NCBI GenBank assembly: GCA_002354335.1
Contig: DELI01000002.1
Span: 1-50,476 of the forward strand
Direction of reading: 5' to 3'
Length of the DNA stretch: 50,476 nucleotides
DNA from: Sphingobacterium sp. UBA2700
GTDB lineage: Bacteria > Bacteroidota > Bacteroidia > Sphingobacteriales > Sphingobacteriaceae
The position numbers were made by a program, and so were the translations under genes. Below are positions 1 to 8,916 of the stretch, in pieces (position 1 is the stretch's first letter; each line of letters starts with the position of its first letter). Below the pieces are notes generated by a model. The model was given only the letters and a program-made list of their open reading frames with translations, searched no databases and was not told the DNA's origin.

Positions 1-44
1 GTGCCTTTTTAGACACCTTCGTAGTGTTTAGAAATTAAGGTTGA

Positions 45-1715
45 TTATTCTTCCCATCCAGGGTTCTGATCGAGCGCTGGATTATATAAGCGTTGTTGGT
101 TTGGAATCGGCCATAGGTAATGTTTGTTTGGATTGAACGTCCTTTCTCCCGGTCTTACCAAAATATAGCCTTGGCTGTCTGTCGGGAAACTAGCCACATG
201 GGCTGCAACTGGTGCCCAGTCTTTTTTGATTCCGCGCATATCTTGCCCCAAGAGATGACCTTCTTTCCACCTCAATATGTCAAAATAGCGCTGACCTTCA
301 AGAGCAAGTTCCACTCGTCGCTCACGACGAATTTCTGTACGGATATTTAGACCATTCGCTGTCATGTTTGCTATGTTCATTGGGGTCATGCCAACACGTT
401 TTCTAAGTAAGTTGATAGAAATGTCTAAGTCATTTTGTGTTAGGTTTCCTTGCTCCAATTTGGCTTCTGCATAAGTCAAATAAACTTCCGCTAAACGGAT
501 CAGGTGAAAATCGTTTTCATCTTGACCAACACGTGCAACTTCTGGTATTTCCACATATTTTGTGAAGTAGTACCCCGTAATTGTGCGACTCCCGATTCTA
601 TTATTCGGTTGATTCTGGGTGAATTTTGGTGCAGTATAGATTGTAGGGTCTGTATTTGCCGGGTTTCCATCCCAACCGCCACCCCATTTGGCACCTGGGC
701 GCAGCAACGTCTGCTCCATGCGTGGGTCACGGTTTTCCCAGATTGTGTTATAGTTTGTCTGTTTGTATAGTGGTGATTTATCGATCGGTAAACCATCAGA
801 ACATAAGTAAGCTTCTGCAAGAGATGCCGTAGCATTCCATCGACAGTGTTCTTGTACTTGCATTTCTCTACTGAAGTTGTGCATCGATATACCATAGAGG
901 TTCATACGAGCAAAAATTGTTTCCTTGTTATTGTTCCTTGCGAGCTTTCCTGCATGGGTGAAGAGATCCCTATAAGCGTTTTGAGGTCCTCCAGCAGTAT
1001 AAAGAGAATAGAGATTAAGATCCATCAACTGCTTTGAGGCAGTTGCTGCGATATCCCATTTTTCATTGTATAATGCGATGCGTGCTTTAATTGCTAATGC
1101 AGCGCCTTTTGCAATACGACCTGTTGCTGTTCCTGAAGGAATTTCAGCTGGCAATACAGCAATTGCATCGTCTAGATCCTTGAGTATAAAGTCGATTACC
1201 TGCGCCTTTGGATCACGCGGTCCGAATATTTTTGGATCATCCGATTCTAGAGGAGTAGTAACTAATGGAACGTCTCCAAATAAAAATGCTAATTGATAGT
1301 AAAAGAAAGCCCGCAATACCTTTACTTCAGCGGCCATTTTTTCTTTGTTGCCCGCCACGGTTTCTGTTGCCTGATTATAATTCGCGAGGAAGCGATTGCA
1401 TTCACCGATATTACCGTAATTATTCGTCCAAGTACCTTCTACTGTTGAATAGTTGTTTGGAATGATTCCTGCGCCAATTCTGCCCCAAGCACTTAATACA
1501 TGCCATTGCGTATTGTCGGCCATTTGCTCCATATCGACCGTGGTCTTGTTGTCTAATCGACCATAGATGGCATCTGCTGCCGCGCGAAGTTGTGCCTCAG
1601 TTTTCCAGAAATTGCTATCAACAATTGAATGTTCTGGAACAAGATCTAGAAAGTCCTTACACGAGGTTACAAGCGTAGTTGAGGCAAGTAAGATATATAG
1701 ATAATATTTTTTCAT
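45..1715 (-). CDS. SusD/RagB-family outer-membrane lipoprotein
   Basis: A 556-residue surface ligand-binding lipoprotein of the SusD family, partner of the SusC channel just upstream. The N-terminus is a signal peptide ending in a lipobox (TSC, Cys19), followed by the usual SusD start KDFLDLVPEHS. The middle carries the TPR-like helical region seen in the family (VLRAFFYYQLAFLFGDVPLVT, split here only by its length). The C-terminus has the typical family signature of RRERRVELALEGQRYFDILRW followed by LWPIP and NPGWEE. Length is normal for SusD (500-600). It starts 30 bp after the SusC stop, so the two are one operon. SusD lids bind the substrate and close over SusC. The substrate cannot be read from this protein alone. 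Confidence 0.96.
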   Translation of the reverse strand: MKKYYLYILLASTTLVTSCKDFLDLVPEHSIVDSNFWKTEAQLRAAADAIYGRLDNKTTVDMEQMADNTQWHVLSAWGRIGAGIIPNNYSTVEGTWTNNYGNIGECNRFLANYNQATETVAGNKEKMAAEVKVLRAFFYYQLAFLFGDVPLVTTPLESDDPKIFGPRDPKAQVIDFILKDLDDAIAVLPAEIPSGTATGRIAKGAALAIKARIALYNEKWDIAATASKQLMDLNLYSLYTAGGPQNAYRDLFTHAGKLARNNNKETIFARMNLYGISMHNFSREMQVQEHCRWNATASLAEAYLCSDGLPIDKSPLYKQTNYNTIWENRDPRMEQTLLRPGAKWGGGWDGNPANTDPTIYTAPKFTQNQPNNRIGSRTITGYYFTKYVEIPEVARVGQDENDFHLIRLAEVYLTYAEAKLEQGNLTQNDLDISINLLRKRVGMTPMNIANMTANGLNIRTEIRRERRVELALEGQRYFDILRWKEGHLLGQDMRGIKKDWAPVAAHVASFPTDSQGYILVRPGERTFNPNKHYLWPIPNQQRLYNPALDQNPGWEE

Positions 1716-1745
1716 GATTTTGATAGTTTAGTCGGTTTTTCCTGA

Positions 1746-4700
1746 TTATTGAAGATTAAGATTAACACCGATTGTATAGGTTTTTACCTGAGGATAATAT
1801 CCGCCGTTGCTTACCGTCACTTCCGGGTCATATCCATAGAAATAATTCGTCAAGGTGAAAACGTTGTCTGCCGAAAAATAAAGCCTTGCACGACTGATCC
1901 GCAGTTGACTGGTCCATTTTTCTGGAAGCGTGTATCCCAATTGTATATTTTTCAATCTTAAATATGACGCATCTTCTAACCAATAGGTAGAAAAGCGTGA
2001 ATTGTGATTCAATAAGTTTGCTAAACGTGGATAGCTGGCATTTGGATTGTCGGGAGTCCAGCGGTCTAAATGAATGGTCTGCGGGACGCGGTCAGATACC
2101 GTAGTAAATGCATGGCGGCCAGGGCCAGCGATATAACCATCGGCTTTTCCAACGCCTTGCAGGAAGAAACTGAAATCAATGTTTTTGTATTGCATATCTC
2201 CACGGAATCCGAAAGTGTATCTTGGAATGTTACTACCAATTACTTGTCTGTCATCGTCGGATATTGCTCCACTGCCATCTAGGTCTTTATAGCGAATATC
2301 TCCAGGGGCAGTAGGTTCGCCCGTGTAAACAGGAAAGAGTGCAGTATAGCGGCCAGTAGTAGGGTTGTAGTCGAAATCAGCCTCTTGAGCTAACCCTTCT
2401 GAGATTAATCCATAAAACGCATTCAATGGGTAGCCTTCAAAGCGCACTTGTGTGCCGGGGTTCGCTGCGTGGTTTCCCATTTCCACGACTTTATTGCGAA
2501 CGTCAGACAAGTTTGCATTGATGCCATACTTAAAATCTTTCACTTGATCGCGCCATCCAACTTGCACTTCCCAGCCTCTGTTTTCAATCTTTCCAGCATT
2601 TTCAGGAGGAAAATTTGTTCTATATCCAAATACCGAAGGAAGGATAGGGTTAATTAATAGGCCATTGGTTTGGTTAACGAATAGCTCCCCCGAAAAACTA
2701 AGTCGCTGATTCAGTAATGCTAAATCTAAGCCCAGATTTCGTTTCTCCGCCGATTCCCATGTAACATAATAATTGGCCGCAATTGTATGGCGGAATCCTG
2801 TAATTGGAAGGTTGCCAATGGGCATCATCCCCGACGGTTGAACAGCAGATAATTGAGAAAGATAAGGGAAATCCTGACCAGTGTTGTCATTCCCTTGTGT
2901 ACCATAGGAAGCACGTATTTTCGCCAATTGAATAATGTTCTTAATGCCTTCGAAGAATTTTTCTTCACTTATCGCCCAGCCAGCCGAAACGGAGGCGAAT
3001 GTATTCCAACGTACTTCCGGCGCAAATCTTGAAGAACCGTCGCGACGGAAATTCACTTCCGCTAAATAACGGTTGTTATATGCATAATTTGCTCGGCCGA
3101 ATAAGGACATCAATGCATTCATATTCCCCGATGCATCGTTTTGGGTGTTGCTTAATCCCAAGTTGAGTGCTGGCAGGTCGATTGGAATGTCTTGGCGAGA
3201 TGCCTCAAATTGAGTGCCGACCGTTTTTTCTAAGGAGTAACCCAATAGTCCGCTTAGCTCGTGTTTTTCTGCCAGCGTTTTCTTGTATTCACCAGTAGCA
3301 ATGAACGTCTGGTAATCTCCAGTATAATCAGTTGCAGAAGCAAAGTTAGGGGCGTTAGTTTGGAACATAACGCTATTGTCGTTCGGATTCAGGTAAGTGA
3401 CGGTTCGACGTAGAATGTCACGTCTCGAATTCGATCTGACAAGTCCATATTGCCCTTTTACAGTAAGTCCGTCAATTATCTCAAGCGCTGCAGTGATATT
3501 TCCTGAGAATTCCTGTGATTTAAAATCATTGAGACCGCCGTCGGTGGCAACCCCTACTGGATTCGGCATATCATTATTGGTTGCCCAATTCCCTGTCGTG
3601 AATCGAACAGGAACTAATGGGGTTATTTGCATCGCCCAATACATAGGGCCAGTTCCGTTACTTACGTTATTTCCAGTTCCGGTATAGCTTCGATCGACAT
3701 ATCCAAGGTTCGCGTCAATTCGCAAACGATCAAGAAAAGTTGTGTTTATTCTTGCTCGGATATTATGTCGCTTAGCTTGGAAGTTATCACCAGTAATAAG
3801 TCCGCCTTCATTCAAATTTCCATAAGAAAGGTAATAAGATGTGGATCCAGAACCACCATTCATACTTAAATTATGAGCGCTGCGTTCAGCGCGCTTGCGA
3901 AGAACTTCATCGATCCAGTTTGTATTCGCAAAAAAGTTAGGGTCAGTGCCATTTTTAACTTTTTCGAAATCCTCTGGCGTATATACCTCTGATGAGCCAA
4001 CGTTGCGTAAAGCTTCGTTCATCAAAGTCATATAATCAGTGCTATTTACCATTTCCGGCAAAGCGGTTGGAGTCACAGCGCCCGCATAACCGGTGTATGT
4101 TAAAGAAGGACTGCCACTTTTCCCTTTCTTTGTCGTTATCAAAATAACGCCATTGCTTCCTCGAACTCCATAGATAGATGCCGCTGCTGCATCTTTTAAA
4201 ACAGAGATGGATTCAATATCATCTGGGTTCAATATGTTGATATTTCCATTTGGAACATCATCAATAACGATTAGTGGGCTTGAATTTCCCCAAGTACTGA
4301 TTCCTCGGATATTTAGACCGTTAGAATGTTGACCGGGAGCAGCAGTTGCATTTACTACCGTTAATCCTGGTACCAGTCCCTGTAGTCCGACACCAACCGA
4401 AGGTATTGGCCGGCTTTCTAGATCCTTGCTTGTCACAGTACTGACCGAGCCTGTTAGATGAGATTTGCGCTGCGTGCCATAGCCGACAACAACAACCTCA
4501 TCGATTACACCCGTTTCAGCCACTAATACGATGCTCTGATCGTCTACTTCCCGTGTAACCGTGTATCGCTGTGTCTGATATCCAACAGATGTGAAAATCA
4601 AGACATCGCCTTTGTTCGCGCGCAAGGAAAATCTTCCGTTTTCATCTGTTGACACGGCTTGGTTTTGTCCTTCGATGCTGACACTGACTCCTGCAATTGC

Positions 4701-4934
4701 TTTTGGAGGATTGTCGGTATCAACCACTCGTCCCCTGATGCTTAAATCTTGAGAGACTTGTTGTAAGGGCACAAGCGGACGAGCCTCAATATAATTGGCA
4801 TGACCGCAAAACAGGAACAGACCAAAGGCAATATGTTGCCAGTTCCGAAAATGTCCCCCTCTTCGTAAGTTAAATTTGATCCAGCAATTGCTGAACTTCT
4901 TGTTTTGAGTGTACATATTAGGTGTTTGTTTCAT
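1746..4934 (-). CDS. SusC/RagA-family TonB-dependent outer-membrane receptor
   Basis: A TonB-dependent transporter of about 1062 residues that imports a ligand captured by its SusD partner. After a long N-region and signal segment comes a carboxypeptidase-regulatory-like domain (SIRGRVVDTDNPPKAIAGVS), then the plug with the SusC hallmark VVVGYGTQRKSHLTGSV, the DDVPNGNINILNPDDIESIS segment and AAASIYGVRGSNGVILITTK, then the beta-barrel ending in an aromatic-rich strand (YTIGVNLNLQ). There is no STN domain, so it is not itself a FecR-type signalling receptor. The start chosen is the ATG at 4934 (MKQTPNMY); the upstream in-frame start at 4976 would add 14 residues with no signal character. SusD follows 30 bp downstream. 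Confidence 0.95.
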   Translation of the reverse strand: MKQTPNMYTQNKKFSNCWIKFNLRRGGHFRNWQHIAFGLFLFCGHANYIEARPLVPLQQVSQDLSIRGRVVDTDNPPKAIAGVSVSIEGQNQAVSTDENGRFSLRANKGDVLIFTSVGYQTQRYTVTREVDDQSIVLVAETGVIDEVVVVGYGTQRKSHLTGSVSTVTSKDLESRPIPSVGVGLQGLVPGLTVVNATAAPGQHSNGLNIRGISTWGNSSPLIVIDDVPNGNINILNPDDIESISVLKDAAAASIYGVRGSNGVILITTKKGKSGSPSLTYTGYAGAVTPTALPEMVNSTDYMTLMNEALRNVGSSEVYTPEDFEKVKNGTDPNFFANTNWIDEVLRKRAERSAHNLSMNGGSGSTSYYLSYGNLNEGGLITGDNFQAKRHNIRARINTTFLDRLRIDANLGYVDRSYTGTGNNVSNGTGPMYWAMQITPLVPVRFTTGNWATNNDMPNPVGVATDGGLNDFKSQEFSGNITAALEIIDGLTVKGQYGLVRSNSRRDILRRTVTYLNPNDNSVMFQTNAPNFASATDYTGDYQTFIATGEYKKTLAEKHELSGLLGYSLEKTVGTQFEASRQDIPIDLPALNLGLSNTQNDASGNMNALMSLFGRANYAYNNRYLAEVNFRRDGSSRFAPEVRWNTFASVSAGWAISEEKFFEGIKNIIQLAKIRASYGTQGNDNTGQDFPYLSQLSAVQPSGMMPIGNLPITGFRHTIAANYYVTWESAEKRNLGLDLALLNQRLSFSGELFVNQTNGLLINPILPSVFGYRTNFPPENAGKIENRGWEVQVGWRDQVKDFKYGINANLSDVRNKVVEMGNHAANPGTQVRFEGYPLNAFYGLISEGLAQEADFDYNPTTGRYTALFPVYTGEPTAPGDIRYKDLDGSGAISDDDRQVIGSNIPRYTFGFRGDMQYKNIDFSFFLQGVGKADGYIAGPGRHAFTTVSDRVPQTIHLDRWTPDNPNASYPRLANLLNHNSRFSTYWLEDASYLRLKNIQLGYTLPEKWTSQLRISRARLYFSADNVFTLTNYFYGYDPEVTVSNGGYYPQVKTYTIGVNLNLQ

Positions 4935-5034
4935 AATGATATCAGTTTGCGTATTCAATAAAACGGTCTCAATCATTCAAAATGAGATGGTTAGTGTAAA
5001 TATTTTTCAGTTGTTGATGATTTACGAACTTAGG

Positions 5035-5062
5035 CAAAGCTATTGGCTAAATATAAATCAAA
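5035..5062 (-). promoter_or_regulatory. Candidate Bacteroidota sigma-ABfr promoter for susC
   Basis: On the minus strand TTTG (5062-5059) is followed after 16 bp by TAGCTTTG (5042-5035), a perfect match to the TAnnTTTG -7 consensus. The spacing is slightly shorter than the usual 19-21. It would give a leader of about 100 nt before the susC ATG at 4934. Confidence 0.45.
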
Positions 5063-5126
5063 TGTAAAGTAAAGATTAATTTTTTAAGTTTACTAGTATA
5101 TACTGGTACAATATATAATATTTGAA

Positions 5127-5134
5127 TATATTTG
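5127..5134 (+). promoter_or_regulatory. Candidate -7 element for the IPT/EEP lipoprotein pair
   Basis: TATATTTG matches TAnnTTTG about 60 nt before the ATG at 5194, in an otherwise very AT-rich divergent intergenic region. No good TTTG -33 box was seen, so this is weak. Confidence 0.28.
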
Positions 5135-5193
5135 TATTAAGATTCTTAAAATAATCTTCTAAATATACTCATATTATCCTATGTAAAACAACT

Positions 5194-6291
5194 ATGAAAA
5201 GTAATGTAATCTACCTTTTAGCAGCTTTCCTCTTGCTCGTAAGCTGTTCCAAAGATTCAGAAACCAAGGCACCATTGGAAGCTCCTCTAGTTTATTCAAT
5301 CTCGCCACAGATCGGCCGACCGGGGACAGTTATTACTATTGAAGGCGAAAATTTTAGTCGTCTTCGCGTGGATAATAAGATTTCCTTTAACGGTGTCAAA
5401 GCTGAAATTATCCATTTTAATGAGCGGACTATCCATGTTCGTGCCCCGGAGGGAAGCAGCGATGGACCCGTGACAGTCAATGTTGCCGGACGATCGGTTG
5501 AAGGGCCGTCCTTCCAGTTTATACAACCACCAAAGCCAACGGGCGAAACGATTGTTGTTAAGGTATTGTCGATGGGGATACAGCCATTTGCAGCAACAAG
5601 CGCGAACAGAACAGAGTCAATCATGGAATACTTAGCGGGGATAGCCAAGTCTCGCGATGTGGATTTTATGATTGCTCGTGAAGTGGATAGTGTTACCAAT
5701 CGCTCAAAACAAGTAGATAGACCACTGCGTTTGGCAGAGCTTTCGGGTTTGAAGCATTATATGTTTTCGAGAGCCATCCTAGCGGGATATCAGGGCGGCC
5801 AGTTTGGTCTTTCGGTGTATTCTAAGCATCCTATCGTTGAGGAGCGAAGCGTTAGTCTTAATAATAACAGAACAGTTGGATTTATGAAAGTCCAAATTAC
5901 GCCAAAGAGTCAGATGGTTATTGCTGGTGTTCAGTTGGAAGATGTCGTAAATTCACAAGCCTTGCGCGAGGCACAAGCCAACTTATTAATCAGTACGTTA
6001 AATGATATCATGGTTCCAACGGTTTTAGCGGGCGGAATTTTTATGCTAGATCAGCAGCCAGAAAAGGATCCAACATTTCAATTGCTTTCTAAAGCAGGAT
6101 ATGTTCCTGGATGTACGGCATGCGAATGGACGTTTCCAGCAAGTGCGACGGTAAATTCCATCGCAGATTTTATCTCTTATCGCTGGAGCAGAGAGGCTCG
6201 TGTGATCAAGTATGAGACGTTAGATGTGGCACCTGCGCCAGGAAGTGGAAACAGACGTCCCGTATATGCAGAAATAGAATTTAAGTTATAA
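5194..6291 (+). CDS. IPT/TIG-domain lipoprotein with degenerate EEP (phosphatase-fold) domain
   Basis: A 365-residue lipoprotein: signal peptide with lipobox LLVSC (Cys18), an IPT/TIG immunoglobulin-like domain at about residues 33-112 (YSISPQIGRPGTVITIEGENF), then about 245 residues that follow the plan of the endonuclease/exonuclease/phosphatase fold. The EEP outline is clear (DFMIAREVDSVTNRS, YQGGQFGLSVYSKHPI, REAQANLLISTL, RRPVYAEIEF). The catalytic positions are changed: SYN is SMG, THLDH is VQLED, GDFN is GGIF, and SDHRPV is GNRRPV. Only the Glu of the QEVD block remains. I read it as a binding pseudoenzyme. It is the first gene of a plus-strand pair, 61 bp before an intact EEP lipoprotein, and divergent from susCD. 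The loss of catalysis is inferred from residue changes, not shown. Confidence 0.8.
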   Translation: MKSNVIYLLAAFLLLVSCSKDSETKAPLEAPLVYSISPQIGRPGTVITIEGENFSRLRVDNKISFNGVKAEIIHFNERTIHVRAPEGSSDGPVTVNVAGRSVEGPSFQFIQPPKPTGETIVVKVLSMGIQPFAATSANRTESIMEYLAGIAKSRDVDFMIAREVDSVTNRSKQVDRPLRLAELSGLKHYMFSRAILAGYQGGQFGLSVYSKHPIVEERSVSLNNNRTVGFMKVQITPKSQMVIAGVQLEDVVNSQALREAQANLLISTLNDIMVPTVLAGGIFMLDQQPEKDPTFQLLSKAGYVPGCTACEWTFPASATVNSIADFISYRWSREARVIKYETLDVAPAPGSGNRRPVYAEIEFKL

Positions 6292-6352
6292 TCATCCATT
6301 ATTCGCGATAGTAATCGTTAGATCAAGTTAAACAACAAAAAAAATATATACA

Positions 6353-7264
6353 ATGACATTTATTAAGATTAAAAAATATTTGATGATCATATTTTTGATC
6401 AGTTCGGCTATAGGGAATATGGGATGTAGCAGCGGCGCTGATGACACTCCAGTCCCGGAAGAGCCAAAGGCGAAATCAGTAGTAATTGCCACCTACAATA
6501 TTGGCTATGATAATGCGACTGCGCCGGCGAATCAACTATGGGGCAACCGTCGACCATTAGCTGTCAACCTGATCACGAAGCATAAATTCGATATTTTTGG
6601 TGCGCAAGAGCCTTTATATAATCAATTGCAGGATTTAACGACCTCCCTACCAGCGTATAAGTATCTAGGATTAAGTCGTGACGGTTCTTCAAACAGCGGA
6701 GAATTCGCGCCAATATTTTATAATTCAGAAACAATAGAAATTCTGGAATCCGGACAGTTCTGGTTGACGGATCAAGTTGATAAATCAAAGCCTAGTGTTG
6801 GATGGGATGCGCGGTATCCACGCACTTGTGTTTGGGCGAAAGCTAGCCATAAAGAATCGAAAGCGGTTTTTTACGTCTTTAATATACACTTAGATCACGT
6901 AGGTTTTCAGGCGAGAACAGAAAGTGTGAAACTGTTGCTTTCAGAAATCCCACGTATTGCAAATGGTACTCCTTATTTTCTGCTAGGTGACTTTAATTTT
7001 GATCAAAATAGCGCAAATTATCAAACGCTTCAATCCGATCCAAATTTTGTAGATACTTACGGGATAACAAAACGCGGTATTAACTCACAAAGAGGTACTT
7101 TCAACGGATATAACCCCAACAGTACATCCAATGTGCGAATCGATCATATCTTTACCGATAAAAAGAAATCTCCAAATATACTTCGACATCAAATCATTAC
7201 CGATTCTTCATCAGGAAGTACCGCTTCAGATCATTTTCCTGTATTAGTAGAAGTTACTTTTTAG
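6353..7264 (+). CDS. Endonuclease/exonuclease/phosphatase-family lipoprotein
   Basis: A 303-residue secreted or lipid-anchored phosphoesterase. The hydrophobic N-terminus ends at a likely lipobox (NMGC, Cys25) followed by a Ser/Asp/Pro linker. All EEP catalytic blocks are present: TYNIG (Asn49), GAQEP (Glu86), NIHLDHVG (His179, Asp181), LGDFNFD (Asp213, Asn215), RIDHIF (Asp264) and ASDHFPV (Asp293, His294). EEP enzymes cleave phosphodiester or phosphomonoester bonds in nucleic acids, phospholipids or inositol phosphates; the substrate here is not determined. The conserved insertion FWLTDQVDKSKPSVGWDARY (residues 137-155 region) is common in bacterial secreted members. It lies in an operon with the degenerate paralogue upstream and ends at a terminator hairpin. 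Confidence 0.92.
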   Translation: MTFIKIKKYLMIIFLISSAIGNMGCSSGADDTPVPEEPKAKSVVIATYNIGYDNATAPANQLWGNRRPLAVNLITKHKFDIFGAQEPLYNQLQDLTTSLPAYKYLGLSRDGSSNSGEFAPIFYNSETIEILESGQFWLTDQVDKSKPSVGWDARYPRTCVWAKASHKESKAVFYVFNIHLDHVGFQARTESVKLLLSEIPRIANGTPYFLLGDFNFDQNSANYQTLQSDPNFVDTYGITKRGINSQRGTFNGYNPNSTSNVRIDHIFTDKKKSPNILRHQIITDSSSGSTASDHFPVLVEVTF

Positions 7265-7310
7265 CAGGGTGAACAGATTGATAACTTATTCCACACAACT
7301 ATGATAAAAT

Positions 7311-7336
7311 GGCCTCTAACTTAATGGAGGCTTTTT
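7311..7336. terminator. Bidirectional rho-independent terminator
   Basis: GCCTC (7312-7316) pairs with GAGGC (7327-7331) and is followed by TTTTT; on the minus strand the hairpin lies just past the DUF72 stop. It separates the convergent EEP and DUF72 genes. Confidence 0.75.
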
Positions 7337-8219
7337 ACTTTGGATTTCCCTTACTTGCCTTTTCGGGAATGTGAAGCTTCGTGCCAATCTTTTGATTCAG
7401 TTGCTCAATAAAATGAGTGGCTAACATGGGAGAATCAATTTCCATTCGCTCATGGATGAAAAAATAAAGATTCTGTAAGCCTGCTTTTTTCCATGCTGCA
7501 ATCTTATCGACCCAATCGTCCAGACGAGCATAATCTGACGGATGATTTGCTCCGACATAGCGTATAAATGCTGTGGGGGTTGTCAATCGCATATGCAACA
7601 TGTCGCGACGTCCGGGCGTATCGACAATGATGTTGGTCGTTTTATTTTTCTCGAGCAAGATGTAAAGTTTCTCCGCATTTTCAGGCACAAACCATTCTTC
7701 ATTTCGGACTTCCACCGCCAATGGATACCCTTTTGGAAATTTCTCGACGAAGTGTTCAACGCGGTCAAAATCCTTCGGCTTAAAGTTGTTGATCATCTGT
7801 AAGAATGCCATCCCGAGTTTCTCTTCAAACAATACGGTGGAATCTACAAAGGCTTCAAGTTTTTCTTCGAAATTCAGGAGTCGACCGTAGTGGGATATGG
7901 ACTGCGTTATCTTAGGGAAGAATTTAAAGCCATCCGGGGTTTTGTTTTTCCAGGTTTCCACCTGTTCCTTGGTTGGCGATTTGTAGAAGGTAGCATTCAT
8001 TTCGATGGAATTGAACTGTGTAGCGTAGTAAGTTAGTTCGTCTTTTGTGCCGCGAGGATAGAATCCTTTCAGGTCGCTGCGGTTCCATTTTGCGCATCCT
8101 ACGTATACGGTCAGGGGTTTCTTGCTTTTATGCTTTTTTAGTAGGGCAAGTGTTTCCTTTGGAGTTTTGGGGAGTTTGAAGTCGATGGATGAGGGGGCTG
8201 CTACTTGTCCGAATTTCAT
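7335..8219 (-). CDS. DUF72 (YecE-like) family protein
   Basis: A 294-residue cytoplasmic protein of the DUF72 family, a TIM-barrel-like fold of unknown function. The hallmark N-terminal block is present (VYVGCAKWNRSDLKGFYP), followed by TYYATQFNSIEMNATFYKSP, FFPKITQSISH, the LAVEVRNEEWF strand and the C-terminal FIHERMEIDSPMLA. Length is normal for the family. It is a monocistronic gene converging on the EEP lipoprotein with a shared terminator. No function should be inferred from the neighbours. Confidence 0.93.
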   Translation of the reverse strand: MKFGQVAAPSSIDFKLPKTPKETLALLKKHKSKKPLTVYVGCAKWNRSDLKGFYPRGTKDELTYYATQFNSIEMNATFYKSPTKEQVETWKNKTPDGFKFFPKITQSISHYGRLLNFEEKLEAFVDSTVLFEEKLGMAFLQMINNFKPKDFDRVEHFVEKFPKGYPLAVEVRNEEWFVPENAEKLYILLEKNKTTNIIVDTPGRRDMLHMRLTTPTAFIRYVGANHPSDYARLDDWVDKIAAWKKAGLQNLYFFIHERMEIDSPMLATHFIEQLNQKIGTKLHIPEKASKGNPK

Positions 8220-8441
8220 TGTTGATGATGTTTATGGAGGTGTTTTTTAATTAACAAGGTTATCAGGAGAATGTTGAGCGGAGAGGGATAAATAATTCGA
8301 GAGAGGGATTGAGGAGGAAAGCGGATTGGGGTGTTTTTGCGTATTTTAAGTGTGGAGAAGAAGTTCATGGTAGCTTTGTTGGGGGAAGAATATTGGCGTT
8401 TGGATGCTGATTAACGTGGGTAGCAAAAATCGAAGTAAGTG
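8220..8441. other. Non-coding spacer before the accessory island
   Basis: About 220 bp, purine-rich on the plus strand (runs such as GAGAGAGGGATTGAGGAGG). A search on the minus strand for a toxin gene downstream of the antitoxin relic found no convincing reading frame. Confidence 0.5.
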
Positions 8442-8635
8442 TTAATATACATTGCTTCTAAATTCTGCGAGCGTGGTTTTAGTCACCTTGCCGGACTTTG
8501 CCTCCTTTATTGCCTTTTCAGTATCTTTACTATAACGAGGTTCTTCATGCTTTACAAAAGCGAGTGTTTTAAGGTATTCAATGAATTCTTTTGCTTGCTA
8601 CGGGTATCTATTTTTATAGTGATTTCCAGATCCAC
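8442..8635 (-). pseudogene. Frameshifted antitoxin-like small protein relic
   Basis: Read on the minus strand from a GTG at 8635, the first frame gives VDLEITIKIDTRSKQ and then runs out of frame. The next frame gives QAKEFIEYLKTLAFVKHEE, continues to KAIKEAKSGKVTKTTLAEF and stops at 8442. Joined, they make one plausible protein of about 65 residues resembling the short antitoxins common in Bacteroidota, with an N-terminal beta strand, an EFIEYL helix and a C-terminal KxGK segment. The span is 194 nt (3n+2), as expected for a single-base indel near 8595-8603. A TAG precedes the second frame, so the two halves cannot be read as one without the shift. No partner toxin is visible downstream. Family assignment is by pattern only. 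Confidence 0.5.
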
Positions 8636-8811
8636 ATATTTTATTAATACTATCCCAAAGTTACTGAAAAATTAAAATGCTCGCTATCGGCTGGGAAAGG
8701 AAAGAAAGCACCGCATGAAACATATAAACATTTAAGATATAAATTCATTTTCTCCCAAAATATCGTTATTTGGAATTTTCGATCATGACTGATGGTGACA
8801 TCACAAGACAT
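8636..8811. other. Intergenic, no feature recognised
   Basis: AT-rich sequence between the antitoxin relic and the first flanking repeat. No gene, promoter or RNA was recognised. Confidence 0.4.
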
Positions 8812-8842
8812 AAAAAAAAAGCGACTTTTTCAAGTCGCTTTT
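8812..8842. terminator. Bidirectional terminator hairpin, island left edge
   Basis: Nine A (8812-8820), then GCGACTT (8821-8827), loop TTTC, AAGTCGC (8832-8838) and TTTT. The perfect 7-bp stem with A-run and T-run works in both directions. A counterpart hairpin of different sequence sits at the same place in the second repeat (14096-14121). Confidence 0.8.
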
Positions 8843-8853
8843 CGTAGAGTTGA

Positions 8854-8916
8854 GGAAAGTCTAACCTCGTTGAAGATTATGAAGAGATTATTAATGCAAG
8901 AGGTTTAACCGAATAG
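8854..8916 (+). pseudogene. Orphan 3' end of a coding gene, copy 1
   Basis: Twenty codons plus TAG reading GKSNLVEDYEEIINARGLTE, with a TGA directly upstream in frame and no start. The copy at 14140-14202 reads GKSNLIDDYEAILNMKNLLE. The first 15 bp are identical in both. After that, differences are mostly third-position or conservative (V/I, E/D, I/L), and the stop codons align. This is the pattern of a selected protein C-terminus, cut off from its gene. It looks like a displaced gene end left by site-specific integration. The parent gene is not identified and is not in the window. Confidence 0.5.

Noticed and set aside
8439..8675. A 78-residue plus-strand frame over the antitoxin relic.
   Set aside because: The opposite strand, with one frameshift, gives a far more protein-like sequence; the plus-strand frame is its shadow.
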